Positions 24,103-32,023 of a stretch of 47,157 bases of DNA are shown here, piece by piece (position 1 is the stretch's first letter; the number at the start of each line of letters is the position of its first letter). The notes below the pieces were generated by a model. It was not told the DNA's origin. It saw only the letters and a list, made by a program, of their open reading frames with translations, and searched no databases. The translations under genes were made by a program, and so were the position numbers. Source of the DNA: JALORV01 sp035429725 (GTDB lineage: Bacteria; Pseudomonadota; Gammaproteobacteria; Burkholderiales; Burkholderiaceae_F); assembly GCA_035429725.1 (NCBI GenBank), contig DAOMFI010000009.1:1-47157 (forward strand), in the 5' to 3' direction.

Positions 24103-25197
24103 TCATGCGGCGGCGGCCTGGTCGGCAAACACGCGCACGCGATCGACGCGCAGGGCGATCTCGACTTCGCCTCCCTCGCGGACGTCGAGATCGTGCAGCT
24201 GGTTCAGCGAGTAGGAAATGACGAGCGGCTGGCCGATGGCCTCGCAGCGCAGCTCCGCCAGACAGAACGTGCCGAGGTAGTCGATGCGGGCGATGCGACC
24301 GCGCAGCCGGTTCGGCAGGCTCGCGATGTCGCCCTCGACGTGACGATCCTCCGGCCGCGTGTAGATGCGCACCTTGCGGCCCGCCGGATGCTCATCCACT
24401 GGCAGCTGCAGTTCGGTGCTGCCGACGCGATAGCGCCCGGCACCGAGCGCCTCGCCGCGCAGCACGTTGGCCTTGCCGAGGAAGTCCGCCACGAAAGGCG
24501 TGGCGGCTTGTTCGTAGACCTCGCTCGGCGTACCGACCTGGTCAATCCCCCCCTGGTTCATTACGACGACGCGGTCGGCCATTGACAGCGCTTCTTCCTG
24601 GTCGTGTGTGACCATGATCGTGGTGACGCGCAGCCGCCTTTGCAGTTGCCGGATCTCGCCGCGCAGCCGCTCGCGCACCTTCGCATCGAGCGCCGAAAGC
24701 GGCTCGTCGAGCAGCAGCAGGCTCGGCGAGGTGGCGAGCGCCCGCGCCAAGGCAACGCGCTGCTGCTGGCCGCCTGACATCTGGCTCGGATACTTGCCAC
24801 CCGCGTCCGGCAGTCCCACCAGCGCGAGCAGTTCCTGCACCCGGTTCTGGATTTCCGCCTTGCCTTTGCGGCGGTTGACGAGACCGTAGGCAACGTTGTC
24901 GGCGATCGTCAGGTTGGGAAACAGCGCATAGGACTGGAACACGATGCCGTAGTCGCGCGCCGCCGGCGGCGCATGAGAGACATCGCGGTCGTTCTGCAGG
25001 ATGCGGCCGCGGGTCTGCCGCTCCAGCCCGGCGATGATCCTAAGCAGCGTGGTCTTGCCGCAGCCCGACGGGCCGAGGAAGCACACGAGTTCGCCCGGCG
25101 GGATCACGAGGTCGATCGACTTCAGCGCGACGAAGTCGCCGAAGGCCTTGTGCACGCCTTCCAGACGCAGGGCTTCGGCTGCCTTCTCAGTGGTCAT
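24103..25197 (-). CDS. phnT: 2-AEP ABC transporter ATP-binding protein
   Basis: The cytoplasmic ATPase of the phosphonate importer, 364 aa. Walker A is GPSGCGKTT, the Q-loop GIVFQSYALFPNLT, the signature MSGGQQQRVALARAL, Walker B LLLLDEPLSALD, and the switch His TIMVTHDQEEA. A C-terminal TOBE-like regulatory domain (~240-364) follows, as in FbpC/PotA-type ATPases. It lies between the binding protein and permease genes, and its end is nearly contiguous with the permease start. Assignment to 2-AEP rests on the neighbours (phnW downstream, phnA and phnY divergent) as well as sequence type. Confidence 0.9.
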   Translation of the reverse strand: MTTEKAAEALRLEGVHKAFGDFVALKSIDLVIPPGELVCFLGPSGCGKTTLLRIIAGLERQTRGRILQNDRDVSHAPPAARDYGIVFQSYALFPNLTIADNVAYGLVNRRKGKAEIQNRVQELLALVGLPDAGGKYPSQMSGGQQQRVALARALATSPSLLLLDEPLSALDAKVRERLRGEIRQLQRRLRVTTIMVTHDQEEALSMADRVVVMNQGGIDQVGTPSEVYEQAATPFVADFLGKANVLRGEALGAGRYRVGSTELQLPVDEHPAGRKVRIYTRPEDRHVEGDIASLPNRLRGRIARIDYLGTFCLAELRCEAIGQPLVISYSLNQLHDLDVREGGEVEIALRVDRVRVFADQAAAA

Positions 25198-25285
25198 CGC
25201 TGCTCGGACAAAGGTACGCCGGGCCGAACGCCACCTGCGTTCGGTCCCGGCGTTTCACGCAGGCGGCTGCGCCGTCCTGACCGGG

Positions 25286-25753
25286 CTACTTCGGCGCTGC
25301 CTTCGACTCGTAGCGTTTGCTCCATTCCGCGAGGATCTTGTCGCGGTTGGCAGCGGCCCAGGCAAAGTCATTCTTCACCAGCCGGCTCGCGTAGTCGGCC
25401 GGGACGTTCGGCAGCGGCTTCGACAGCGCCGGTATCGCGACGATGGCGAAGTTGGCCGCGTACAGTCCCATNNNNNNNNNNNNNNNNNNNNNNNNNNNNN
25501 NNNNNNNNNNNNNNNNNNNNNNNNNNNNNNNNNNNNNNNNNNNNNNNNNNNNNNNNNNNNNNNNNNNNNNNCGGACCCAGACGATCTCGATGTTCGGATT
25601 GGCCTTTTCGAATGCGGACTGATAGGCCTTCAGCTGATCGGTCTCGAGCGCGGTGTAGACCGTCAACTGGGTCTTCTGCGCGCTTGCGCCGAAGGCGAAT
25701 CCCGCCAGCACAGCCGCTGCGAGCGCCTTGCCGGCGATGGTTAGCAGTTTCAT
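25286..25753 (-). CDS. phnS: 2-AEP ABC transporter substrate-binding protein (most of it in a gap)
   Basis: Only the two ends are visible. The N-terminus (MKLLTIAGKALAAAVLAGFAF) is a signal peptide followed by KTQLTVYTALETDQLKAYQ, typical of iron- and phosphonate-type binding proteins. The C-terminus ends ADYASRLVKNDFAWAAANRD, the family's closing helix. About 122 codons are seen, whereas relatives have around 340, so roughly 650 nt is missing and the frame through the Ns is accidental. The ATG at 25753 has GGAGGAG four bases upstream. It is the first gene of the leftward operon and the specificity subunit. Confidence 0.85.
   Translation of the reverse strand: MKLLTIAGKALAAAVLAGFAFGASAQKTQLTVYTALETDQLKAYQSAFEKANPNIEIVWVXXXXXXXXXXXXXXXXXXXXXXXXXXXXXXXXXXMGLYAANFAIVAIPALSKPLPNVPADYASRLVKNDFAWAAANRDKILAEWSKRYESKAAPK
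25472..25571. other. Scaffold gap (100 N) inside the binding-protein gene
   Basis: A 100-base placeholder. The flanking fragments are the first and last thirds of a binding protein, so the true gap is probably several hundred bases. Confidence 0.95.
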
Positions 25754-25897
25754 CGACTCCTCCTTAAGGCCCCGTACGGAAATGTGTGGCGGTTCGTCAC
25801 AGGACGGAAACGAACAACCCGCAAAACTAGCGCACGCGCTTGACGCTTCGGTGACGGATCTGCGCCCGCCTCGGTCTACCCCGGCCTGAGCGCAGGC

Positions 25898-25952
25898 AGT
25901 CTACGCAGCGCCAAAAATCAATGTCAATTGTTTTTTGCAGATTGTTGACAAT
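25898..25952. promoter_or_regulatory. Divergent phn control region with candidate operator
   Basis: An AT-rich island in a GC-rich background between phnS and the regulator gene. ATTGT-TG-ACAAT (25941-25952) is a perfect inverted repeat resembling FCD/GntR operators (TNGT-N-ACNA type). TGTCAA at 25922-25927 pairs with TTGACA at 25945-25950. Read leftwards, TTGACA (25927 to 25922) with TAGACT (25903 to 25898) 18 bases on makes a reasonable sigma-70 promoter for phnS. A promoter for the regulator is less clear. Confidence 0.5.
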
Positions 25953-25970
25953 TTCGTGTAACCTCGCGCC

Positions 25971-26693
25971 ATGAGTGCCGTTTCGAACGTCGTCCCGCAC
26001 CCGACCATCGCGTTGCTGCGTGCCAACTCGCTCGCGACCGCGGCGCAGCAGGAGATCGAGCGGATGATCCTCGACGGCGAAATCGCACCGGGGGCCAAAC
26101 TCACGGAAGCCTGGCTCTCCGAGCGCCTCGGCGTCTCGCGCGGACCGATCCGCGAGGCGTTCCGCATGCTCGAGGAAGCCGGACTGGTGCGACAGGAGAA
26201 GAACCGTGGCGTATTCGTGCGCGACATTCCGCACGAGGAGGCCGCCGAGATCTACGACCTGCGCGCGGCGATGGACGAACTCGTCGGCAGGCGTCTCGCC
26301 GTCTGCATCACTCCGCCGCAGATGAAGACGCTGCGCGCCATCGTCGACCGCATGGAACAGGCGGTGAAGGCGGATGACCGCGACCAGTATCACCTGCTCA
26401 ATCTGCAGTTCCACGATCACCTTGTTGAGTTTGCCGGCAATCGCAAGATGGCGGCGATCTACGGCAAGCTCGTCAAGGAACTTGCCCTGTACCGGCGGCG
26501 CAACCTCGTCGACGGCGCCGTGTTGCCGCATTCGGCGAGCGAACACCGCGCGATCCTGAAGGCCATTGCCTCCGGCGATTCCGAGCAGGCGGGCAAGGCC
26601 ATGTTCGAGCACGTCATCGAAAGCAAGGAGCGCGCTTTGCGCGCCGCCGCCTTCCCGCTGCCCTCGCGCGCGCGGGCCGGACGAAAGGGATGA
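25971..26693 (+). CDS. phnR: GntR-family (FCD) regulator of phosphonate use
   Basis: A cytoplasmic repressor-type protein, 240 aa. Residues ~20-90 form a winged helix (GEIAPGAKLTEAWLSERLGV, RGPIREAFRMLEEAGLV). Residues ~95-230 are an FCD ligand domain with metal-binding His in LQFHDHLVEFAGN, ASEHRAIL and MFEHVIES. The regulators of phosphonate loci in Burkholderiales are of this class (TIGR03338), and the gene sits in the divergent promoter between phnS and phnA. The likely effector is 2-AEP or a pathway intermediate (inference). The palindrome at 25941-25952, 18 nt before its start, suggests autoregulation. Confidence 0.87.
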   Translation: MSAVSNVVPHPTIALLRANSLATAAQQEIERMILDGEIAPGAKLTEAWLSERLGVSRGPIREAFRMLEEAGLVRQEKNRGVFVRDIPHEEAAEIYDLRAAMDELVGRRLAVCITPPQMKTLRAIVDRMEQAVKADDRDQYHLLNLQFHDHLVEFAGNRKMAAIYGKLVKELALYRRRNLVDGAVLPHSASEHRAILKAIASGDSEQAGKAMFEHVIESKERALRAAAFPLPSRARAGRKG

Positions 26694-26726
26694 TGAGAAC
26701 CTACCTCAGAGTCCCCGATGGATCGC

Positions 26727-26829
26727 GTTGCCACGAGAACCCGGCGGATGCAAGGCGGCTGGCGAAGGACAGTAGCCAGGCATACGGCCGAGACGGCCAA
26801 CGCCGCAGGCGCCGGGTTATCGTGGCAAC
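26727..26829. repeat. 20-nt inverted repeat beside the third scaffold gap
   Basis: Arms 26727-26746 and 26810-26829 are reverse complements at 19 of 20 positions, separated by 63 nt. They lie between the regulator and phnA, 18 nt from a gap. The structure could be a repeated element that stopped assembly, or an RNA hairpin. No terminator T-run is visible. Confidence 0.65.
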
Positions 26830-26847
26830 CCTTTGGGGCGGGGCCGC

Positions 26848-26947
26848 NNNNNNNNNNNNNNNNNNNNNNNNNNNNNNNNNNNNNNNNNNNNNNNNNNNNN
26901 NNNNNNNNNNNNNNNNNNNNNNNNNNNNNNNNNNNNNNNNNNNNNNN
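26848..26947. other. Scaffold gap (100 N) between the regulator and phnA
   Basis: A 100-base placeholder between the GntR gene and phnA. Nothing recognisable is coded in the 154 nt before it or the 38 nt after it, so a whole small gene, a mobile element or nothing could be hidden here. Confidence 0.95.
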
Positions 26948-26985
26948 GCCGCGACCACCGGGGACACTGAGATAGGTTCTGAGCC

Positions 26986-28200
26986 ATGTTTGAAGTGAAC
27001 GGCCGCCGCTACGCGGCTCCGCGCCAGCCCACCGTCGTCGTCTGCGTCGACGGCTGCGAGCCCGACTACATCGCCCAGGCGGTGGCGGGGGGGCACATGC
27101 CCTGGATGAAGCGCGTGCTGGCGGAAGGCACGGCCTTGGTCGGCGACTGCGTCGTGCCGAGCTTCACCAACCCGAACAACCTGTCGATCGTGACCGGCGC
27201 CCCGCCCTCGGTACACGGCATCTGCGGCAACTATCTCTTCGACGTGGCGAGCGGCACCGAGGTCATGATGAATGACCCGAAGTGGCTGCGAGCACCGACC
27301 ATCCTCGCCACGCTTGCCGACGGGGGCGCCACGGTGGCGGTCGTCACCGCCAAGGACAAGCTGCGCAAGTTGCTCGGGCACCGCATGAAGGGCATTTGCT
27401 TCTCGTCGGAGAAGGCGGATCAGGCGACCGTCACGGAAAACGGCATCGACGACGTGCTGCGGCTGGTCGGCATGGCCGTGCCTGACGTCTACAGCGCCGA
27501 GCTGTCGGAGTTCGTCTTCGCAGCGGGCGTACGCCTGCTCGAGACCCGGCGGCCGGACATCATGTACCTGTCGACGACCGACTACGTGCAGCACAAGCAT
27601 GCGCCGGGCGATCCGGATGCCAACCGCTTCTACACCATGCTCGACGGCTACATGGCCCGGCTCGACAAACTCGGCGCGGTCGTCGCCCTCACGGCCGACC
27701 ACGGCATGAACGCGAAGACGAAGCTGGACGCGAGCCCCAACGTCATCTTCCTGCAGGATCTGCTCGACGAGTGGCTCGGACGCGAACGAGCACGCGTGAT
27801 CCTGCCGATCACCGATCCATACGTCGTGCACCACGGGGCACTCGGTTCCTTTGCGACGATCTACCTGCCGGCCGACTCCGTCGCTGACGTTGCGGCCCGT
27901 CTGCGCAGCCTGGTCGGCATCGAGGCCGTCCTGACCCGCGACGAAGCCGCAGTGCGCTTCGAACTGCCGGCCGACCGCATTGGCGATCTGGTCGTCGTTT
28001 CGGAGCGCAGTGTCGTCCTCGGTACCGGCCGGGCGCGGCACGACCTTTCGCAGCTCGAACTGCCGCTGCGTTCCCATGGCGGCACCTCGGAACAGCGCGT
28101 CCCGATCATCCTGAACCGACGCATCGCAGGCCTCGATGCGAATCGTCGCTGGCGCAATTTCGACGTGTTCGACCTCGCGCTCAACCACGCCCAGTCATGA
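26986..28200 (+). CDS. phnA: Phosphonoacetate hydrolase
   Basis: An alkaline-phosphatase-superfamily enzyme, 404 aa, that splits phosphonoacetate into acetate and phosphate with two zinc ions. Visible site residues: Asp22 in VVVCVDGCEPDY, the nucleophile Thr61 in VPSFTNPNNLSIVTG, Asp/His in LSTTDYVQHKHAPG, Asp-His in LTADHGMNAKTK and a His in YVVHHGALGSF. This is the last step of the PhnWYA route and releases phosphate without needing phosphate starvation. It overlaps phnY by 4 nt (ATGA), showing co-translation. The region upstream is broken by a scaffold gap, so its promoter cannot be placed. Confidence 0.95.
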   Translation: MFEVNGRRYAAPRQPTVVVCVDGCEPDYIAQAVAGGHMPWMKRVLAEGTALVGDCVVPSFTNPNNLSIVTGAPPSVHGICGNYLFDVASGTEVMMNDPKWLRAPTILATLADGGATVAVVTAKDKLRKLLGHRMKGICFSSEKADQATVTENGIDDVLRLVGMAVPDVYSAELSEFVFAAGVRLLETRRPDIMYLSTTDYVQHKHAPGDPDANRFYTMLDGYMARLDKLGAVVALTADHGMNAKTKLDASPNVIFLQDLLDEWLGRERARVILPITDPYVVHHGALGSFATIYLPADSVADVAARLRSLVGIEAVLTRDEAAVRFELPADRIGDLVVVSERSVVLGTGRARHDLSQLELPLRSHGGTSEQRVPIILNRRIAGLDANRRWRNFDVFDLALNHAQS

Positions 28201-29636
28201 ACGCTCCCCTCGCCACCCCGCGCCGTGAAACCCTCCGCATCGCCGGCGAGAAGGTGGCGACCGAGCGCAGCTTCGAGGTCCGCTTCCCGTACTCCAACGA
28301 GATCGTGGCCACGGTCCCGAAGGCGAGCGTCGATGACGTACGCCGCGCGATCGCGACGGCCCGGGGCTTCAAGGCGCGTCTCACGCGCTACGAGCGCTAC
28401 CGCATCCTGATGAAAGCCGGCGAGATCATCGCGGGCCGCCGCGATGACATCGCCCGCACGATCACGCTCGAATCCGGCCTGTGCCTGAAGGACACGCTGT
28501 ACGAGGTTGGTCGCGCGTCGGACGTGCTGCTGTTTGCCGCGAACCAGGCGCTGGTCGACGATGGCCAGGTGTTCTCGTGCGACCTGACGCCGCACGGCAA
28601 GAGCCGCAAGGTCTACACGTTGCGCGAGCCGCTGCAGGGCGTGATCACCGCGATCACGCCGTTCAACCATCCGCTGAACCAGGTGATCCACAAGGTGGCG
28701 CCGGCCGTGGCCACCAACAACCGCGTCGTGCTGAAACCGAGCGAGAAGACGCCGCTCGCGGCGTACGTTCTGGCCGACATCCTCTACGAAGCCGGCCTGC
28801 CGCCGCCGATGCTGTCGGTCGTGACCGGCGATCCGCGCGAGATCGCCGACGAATTGCTGACGCACCCGGACGTCGACCTGGTCACGTTCACCGGCGGCGT
28901 CGCCGTTGGCAAGGCCATCGCTGCCAAGTCCGTCTACAAGCGTCAGGTGCTCGAGCTCGGCGGCAACGACCCGATCATCGTCATGGACGATGCCGATGTC
29001 GAAGAGGCCGCGACGCTGGCGGCGAGCGGTTCCTACAAGAACTCGGGCCAGCGCTGCACCGCGGTCAAGCGCATGCTGGTGCACCGTGCGGTGGCCGACG
29101 AGTTCGTCGAGCGGCTGGTGGCGAAGACCCGGGCGGTGAAGTACGGTGACCCGCTCGACGCAACGACAGACATGGGCACGGTCATCGATGAGGCCGCGGC
29201 GACGGAGTTCGAACGCCGCGTCAACGAAGCCGTCCAGTCGGGCGCGCGCCTGCTCGCGGGCAACGAGCGGCGCGGGGCGCTCTTTTCTCCCACGGTGCTC
29301 GACCAGGTGCAACCCGGCATGCGGCTCGTCAAGGAGGAGACCTTCGGCCCGGTCTCGCCGGTCATCCGTTTTGGTTCGCTCGACGAAGCGATCGCCATCG
29401 CGAATTCCACCGCGTACGGTCTGTCTTCTTCGGTCTGCACCAACCGGCTGGACGTGATCACGCGGTGCATCGCCGAGCTGAACGTCGGGACCGTGAACGT
29501 GCGTGAAGTGCCGGGTTACCGGCTGGAACTGACGCCTTTCGGTGGAATCAAGGACTCTGGCCTGGGGTACAAGGAAGGCGTCCAGGAAGCAATGAAGAGC
29601 TTCACCAACGTAAAGACCTATTCCCTGCCCTGGTGA
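28197..29636 (+). CDS. phnY: Phosphonoacetaldehyde dehydrogenase
   Basis: An NAD-dependent aldehyde dehydrogenase, 479 aa, that oxidises phosphonoacetaldehyde to phosphonoacetate. The catalytic cysteine is in KNSGQRCTAVKRM, the general base in VLELGGNDPIIVM, and ITPFNHPLNQVIHKVAPA with KPSEKTPLA forms the cofactor site; EETFGPVSPV follows. Assignment to PhnY rather than a general dehydrogenase rests on its overlap with phnA and on phnW in the same locus, as well as sequence type. It links PhnW and PhnA, so the pathway is complete in the window. The Na/Pi carrier gene follows after 61 nt. Confidence 0.93.
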   Translation: MNAPLATPRRETLRIAGEKVATERSFEVRFPYSNEIVATVPKASVDDVRRAIATARGFKARLTRYERYRILMKAGEIIAGRRDDIARTITLESGLCLKDTLYEVGRASDVLLFAANQALVDDGQVFSCDLTPHGKSRKVYTLREPLQGVITAITPFNHPLNQVIHKVAPAVATNNRVVLKPSEKTPLAAYVLADILYEAGLPPPMLSVVTGDPREIADELLTHPDVDLVTFTGGVAVGKAIAAKSVYKRQVLELGGNDPIIVMDDADVEEAATLAASGSYKNSGQRCTAVKRMLVHRAVADEFVERLVAKTRAVKYGDPLDATTDMGTVIDEAAATEFERRVNEAVQSGARLLAGNERRGALFSPTVLDQVQPGMRLVKEETFGPVSPVIRFGSLDEAIAIANSTAYGLSSSVCTNRLDVITRCIAELNVGTVNVREVPGYRLELTPFGGIKDSGLGYKEGVQEAMKSFTNVKTYSLPW

Positions 29637-29697
29637 GGCAGCGTAGAAGGGGATATGCAGTTCGGCCGAGAGGCCCCCTTGGAGGTAACAACCGCAA

Positions 29698-31377
29698 TTG
29701 ACCACCCTGCTTAATCTGCTCGCCGCGATCGCCCTGCTGGTCTGGGGCACGCACATCGTCCGCACCGGCGTCCTGCGGGTCTACGGCGCCATGCTGCGCA
29801 AGTTCCTCGCGCGCAGCATGAACGGCCGCGCCACGGCATTTTTCGCCGGCCTCGGCGTGACGGGGCTGCTGCAGAGCTCGACGGCGACCGCGCTGCTGAC
29901 CTCGTCCTTCGTTGCCCAGGGGCTGCTCACGACCTCGGCCGCGCTCGCCGTCATGCTCGGCGCCGACGTCGGCACTGCCGTGATGGTGCAGGTGTTCGCG
30001 CTCGACCTGCGCTGGCTGGCGCCACTGGCGATCATCGTCGGCGTGGTCGTGTACCTGTCGCGCCGCAACGAGCGCGCCGGTCAGATCGGCCGCATCGTGC
30101 TGGGCCTCGGCGTGATGATCCTCGCGCTGCAGCTCATCACGGCGGCGACGGCGCCGCTGGCGCATGCCGCGGGTGTCAAGACGCTGCTCGCCCAGCTCTC
30201 CGGCGACATGCTGCTCGACGTGCTGATCGGCGCGTTGTTCGCGGTGCTGTCGTACTCCAGCCTGGCCGTGGTGCTGCTGGTGGCCACGCTGGCGGCCTCG
30301 CATGTGCTGCCGCTGCACGTGGCGCTGCCGCTGGTACTCGGGGCCAACCTGGGCAGCGGCTGCCTGGCGCTGCTCACGACGATGAAGTCCGATGCGGTGA
30401 CGCGCCGCGTCCCGCTGGGCAACTTCGTGTTCAAGGCCGTCGGACTCGTCCTGGCACTGGCCCTGCTGCCCTACGTGATGCCGAAGCTGCTCGCCCTGAA
30501 GGTCGAGCCCGGCACGCTGGTGGTTGGCTTCCATCTTGCCTTCAACGTGCTGCTGGCGCTGACCTTCATCCAGTTCACGGGGCGGCTCGCCCGGCTCACC
30601 GAACGGTGGCTGCCGGATGTTCGCAGCCCGGAAGGCGCGGGTCAGGCGCGCTATCTCGACCCGGTCGCGCTGGCCACTCCACCACTGGCCCTTGGCAATG
30701 CCGCGCGCGAAGCGATCCGGCTTGCGGATACCGTGCAGGACATGCTCGACGGGTTGCTGACGGTGCTGCGAACCAACGACACCCAGCTGGCCGAATCGCT
30801 GCGGCGGCGCGACGACGAGATCGATCGCCTGTATTCCGCGATCAAGCGCTACCTCGCGCAGATCAGCCGCGAGGCGCTGGACGCCGGCGAGTCGCGCCGC
30901 TGGACCGAGGTGATCCAGTTCACGATCAACATGGAGCATGTCGGCGACATCATCGAGCGCGGCCTGCTGGACGTTGCCGAACGCAAGATCCGCCACGGCC
31001 TGTCCTTTTCCGATGCCGGCATCGCCGAGATCACGGACCTGCATGCACGGCTGGTGGCCAACCTGCAGCTGGCCGTGGCCGTGTTCCTCAACGGGGACCT
31101 CAAGTCCGCACAGTCGCTGATGTCGGAAAAGGTGGCCTTTCGTGAACTCGAGATGCGCTATGCCGATCAGCACCTGCTGCGCCTGTCGGACAACACGCGC
31201 CAGTCGATCGAGACGAGTTCGCTGCACCTGGATCTGCTGGCCGACTTCAAACGCATCAACTCGCTGTTCTGCTCGGTGGCCTATCCGATCCTGGAGTCGG
31301 CCGGCGTGCTTTCGAAGTCGCGCGTGCTGGGTGAACCGGCGGCGCTGTTCGAACCCAACGAACCACGGACGACCTGA
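29698..31377 (+). CDS. Na/Pi-cotransporter family protein with PhoU-like domain (NptA/YjbB type)
   Basis: A 559-aa membrane protein. Residues 1-310 contain two Na/Pi repeats; the first has the QSS motif (GLLQSSTATALL, Gln59), while in the second the equivalent is VLSYSSLAVVLL, lacking the Gln. Residues ~340-540 form a PhoU-like helical domain (REAIRLADTVQDMLDGLL, NMEHVGDIIERGLLD). The E. coli relative YjbB exports phosphate. Between phnY and the HD protein gene, an export role for phosphate freed from phosphonates is the natural inference. The start is TTG 29698, with GGAGGT eleven bases upstream. The stop overlaps the next ATG (TGATG). Confidence 0.88.
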   Translation: MTTLLNLLAAIALLVWGTHIVRTGVLRVYGAMLRKFLARSMNGRATAFFAGLGVTGLLQSSTATALLTSSFVAQGLLTTSAALAVMLGADVGTAVMVQVFALDLRWLAPLAIIVGVVVYLSRRNERAGQIGRIVLGLGVMILALQLITAATAPLAHAAGVKTLLAQLSGDMLLDVLIGALFAVLSYSSLAVVLLVATLAASHVLPLHVALPLVLGANLGSGCLALLTTMKSDAVTRRVPLGNFVFKAVGLVLALALLPYVMPKLLALKVEPGTLVVGFHLAFNVLLALTFIQFTGRLARLTERWLPDVRSPEGAGQARYLDPVALATPPLALGNAAREAIRLADTVQDMLDGLLTVLRTNDTQLAESLRRRDDEIDRLYSAIKRYLAQISREALDAGESRRWTEVIQFTINMEHVGDIIERGLLDVAERKIRHGLSFSDAGIAEITDLHARLVANLQLAVAVFLNGDLKSAQSLMSEKVAFRELEMRYADQHLLRLSDNTRQSIETSSLHLDLLADFKRINSLFCSVAYPILESAGVLSKSRVLGEPAALFEPNEPRTT

Positions 31378-31943
31378 TGGCCCTGATGCTCGAAGACATC
31401 GAGCGGCTCTATGCCGCCAAGGGCGATCGGATGTACACCGGCGAACCCGTCACCCAGCTGCAGCATGCACTGCAGTCGGCCGACCTCGCCGAGCGTTCCG
31501 GCGCCAGCGAGTCATTGGTGCTCGCAGCCTTCCTGCACGACATCGGGCACCTGATCAACGACCAGGGCGAAACTCCGACGCTGCGGGGTGTGGACGATCG
31601 CCACGAGTATGTCGCCCTGCCGTTTCTGCGCGGACTGTTCAACGACGCCATCCTGCAGCCGATCCGCCTGCATGTGGATGCCAAACGCTACCTCTGCGCG
31701 CATGGCGATGGCCGCTCGAGCGGCGCCGAGTACTGGACCGCACTTTCCGCCGACTCGAAGCGGAGCCTGGAGTTGCAGGGCGGCATTTTCTCCGCCACCG
31801 AGGCCGACATCTTCATCGGCCAGCCGTACGCGGCCGATGCCGTCCGGCTGCGGCTGTGGGACGACCTGGCCAAGTCCGCCGACGCCCTCACTCCGCCGCT
31901 CGAGCGCTACCTCGGGCTGGCTGAACGCCTGCGCCTGCGCTAG
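31377..31943 (+). CDS. HD-domain protein, PhnZ-like diiron oxygenase (phosphonate-associated HDIG)
   Basis: A protein of 188 aa. Candidate metal and substrate residues: Tyr20 and Glu23 (MYTGEPVTQLQHAL), His30, His54-Asp55 and His58 (AAFLHDIGHL), His76 (DRHEYVAL), His99 and Lys103 (RLHVDAKRYL), Asp162 (LWDDLAK). From memory, PhnZ uses Tyr24, Glu27, His34, His58, Asp59, His62, His80, His104, Lys108 and Asp161, the same set in the same order with a near-constant offset. PhnZ-type enzymes cleave alpha-hydroxylated aminophosphonates with O2 to give phosphate and an amino acid. The gene is coupled to the Na/Pi carrier gene by a one-base overlap. The usual partner hydroxylase (PhnY*) is not in the window. 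Confidence 0.87.
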   Translation: MALMLEDIERLYAAKGDRMYTGEPVTQLQHALQSADLAERSGASESLVLAAFLHDIGHLINDQGETPTLRGVDDRHEYVALPFLRGLFNDAILQPIRLHVDAKRYLCAHGDGRSSGAEYWTALSADSKRSLELQGGIFSATEADIFIGQPYAADAVRLRLWDDLAKSADALTPPLERYLGLAERLRLR

Positions 31944-32023
31944 GCCGGGACACAGCGGCGCCGCGAGCGGTGATAATCCGCGCCACCGCACGCGCCGTCA
32001 CGGCGCCGATCCAAGGAACCCGC

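Noticed and set aside
25945..25973. TTGACA at 25945-25950 as the -35 of the regulator gene
   Set aside because: The matching -10 position falls on or next to the start codon with no TATAAT-like hexamer; the hexamer is better explained as part of the operator symmetry.
29602..31227. A 541-codon minus-strand open frame opposite the Na/Pi carrier gene
   Set aside because: A Gln/His/Arg-rich translation without motifs; the plus-strand membrane protein with QSS and PhoU-like domains explains the DNA.
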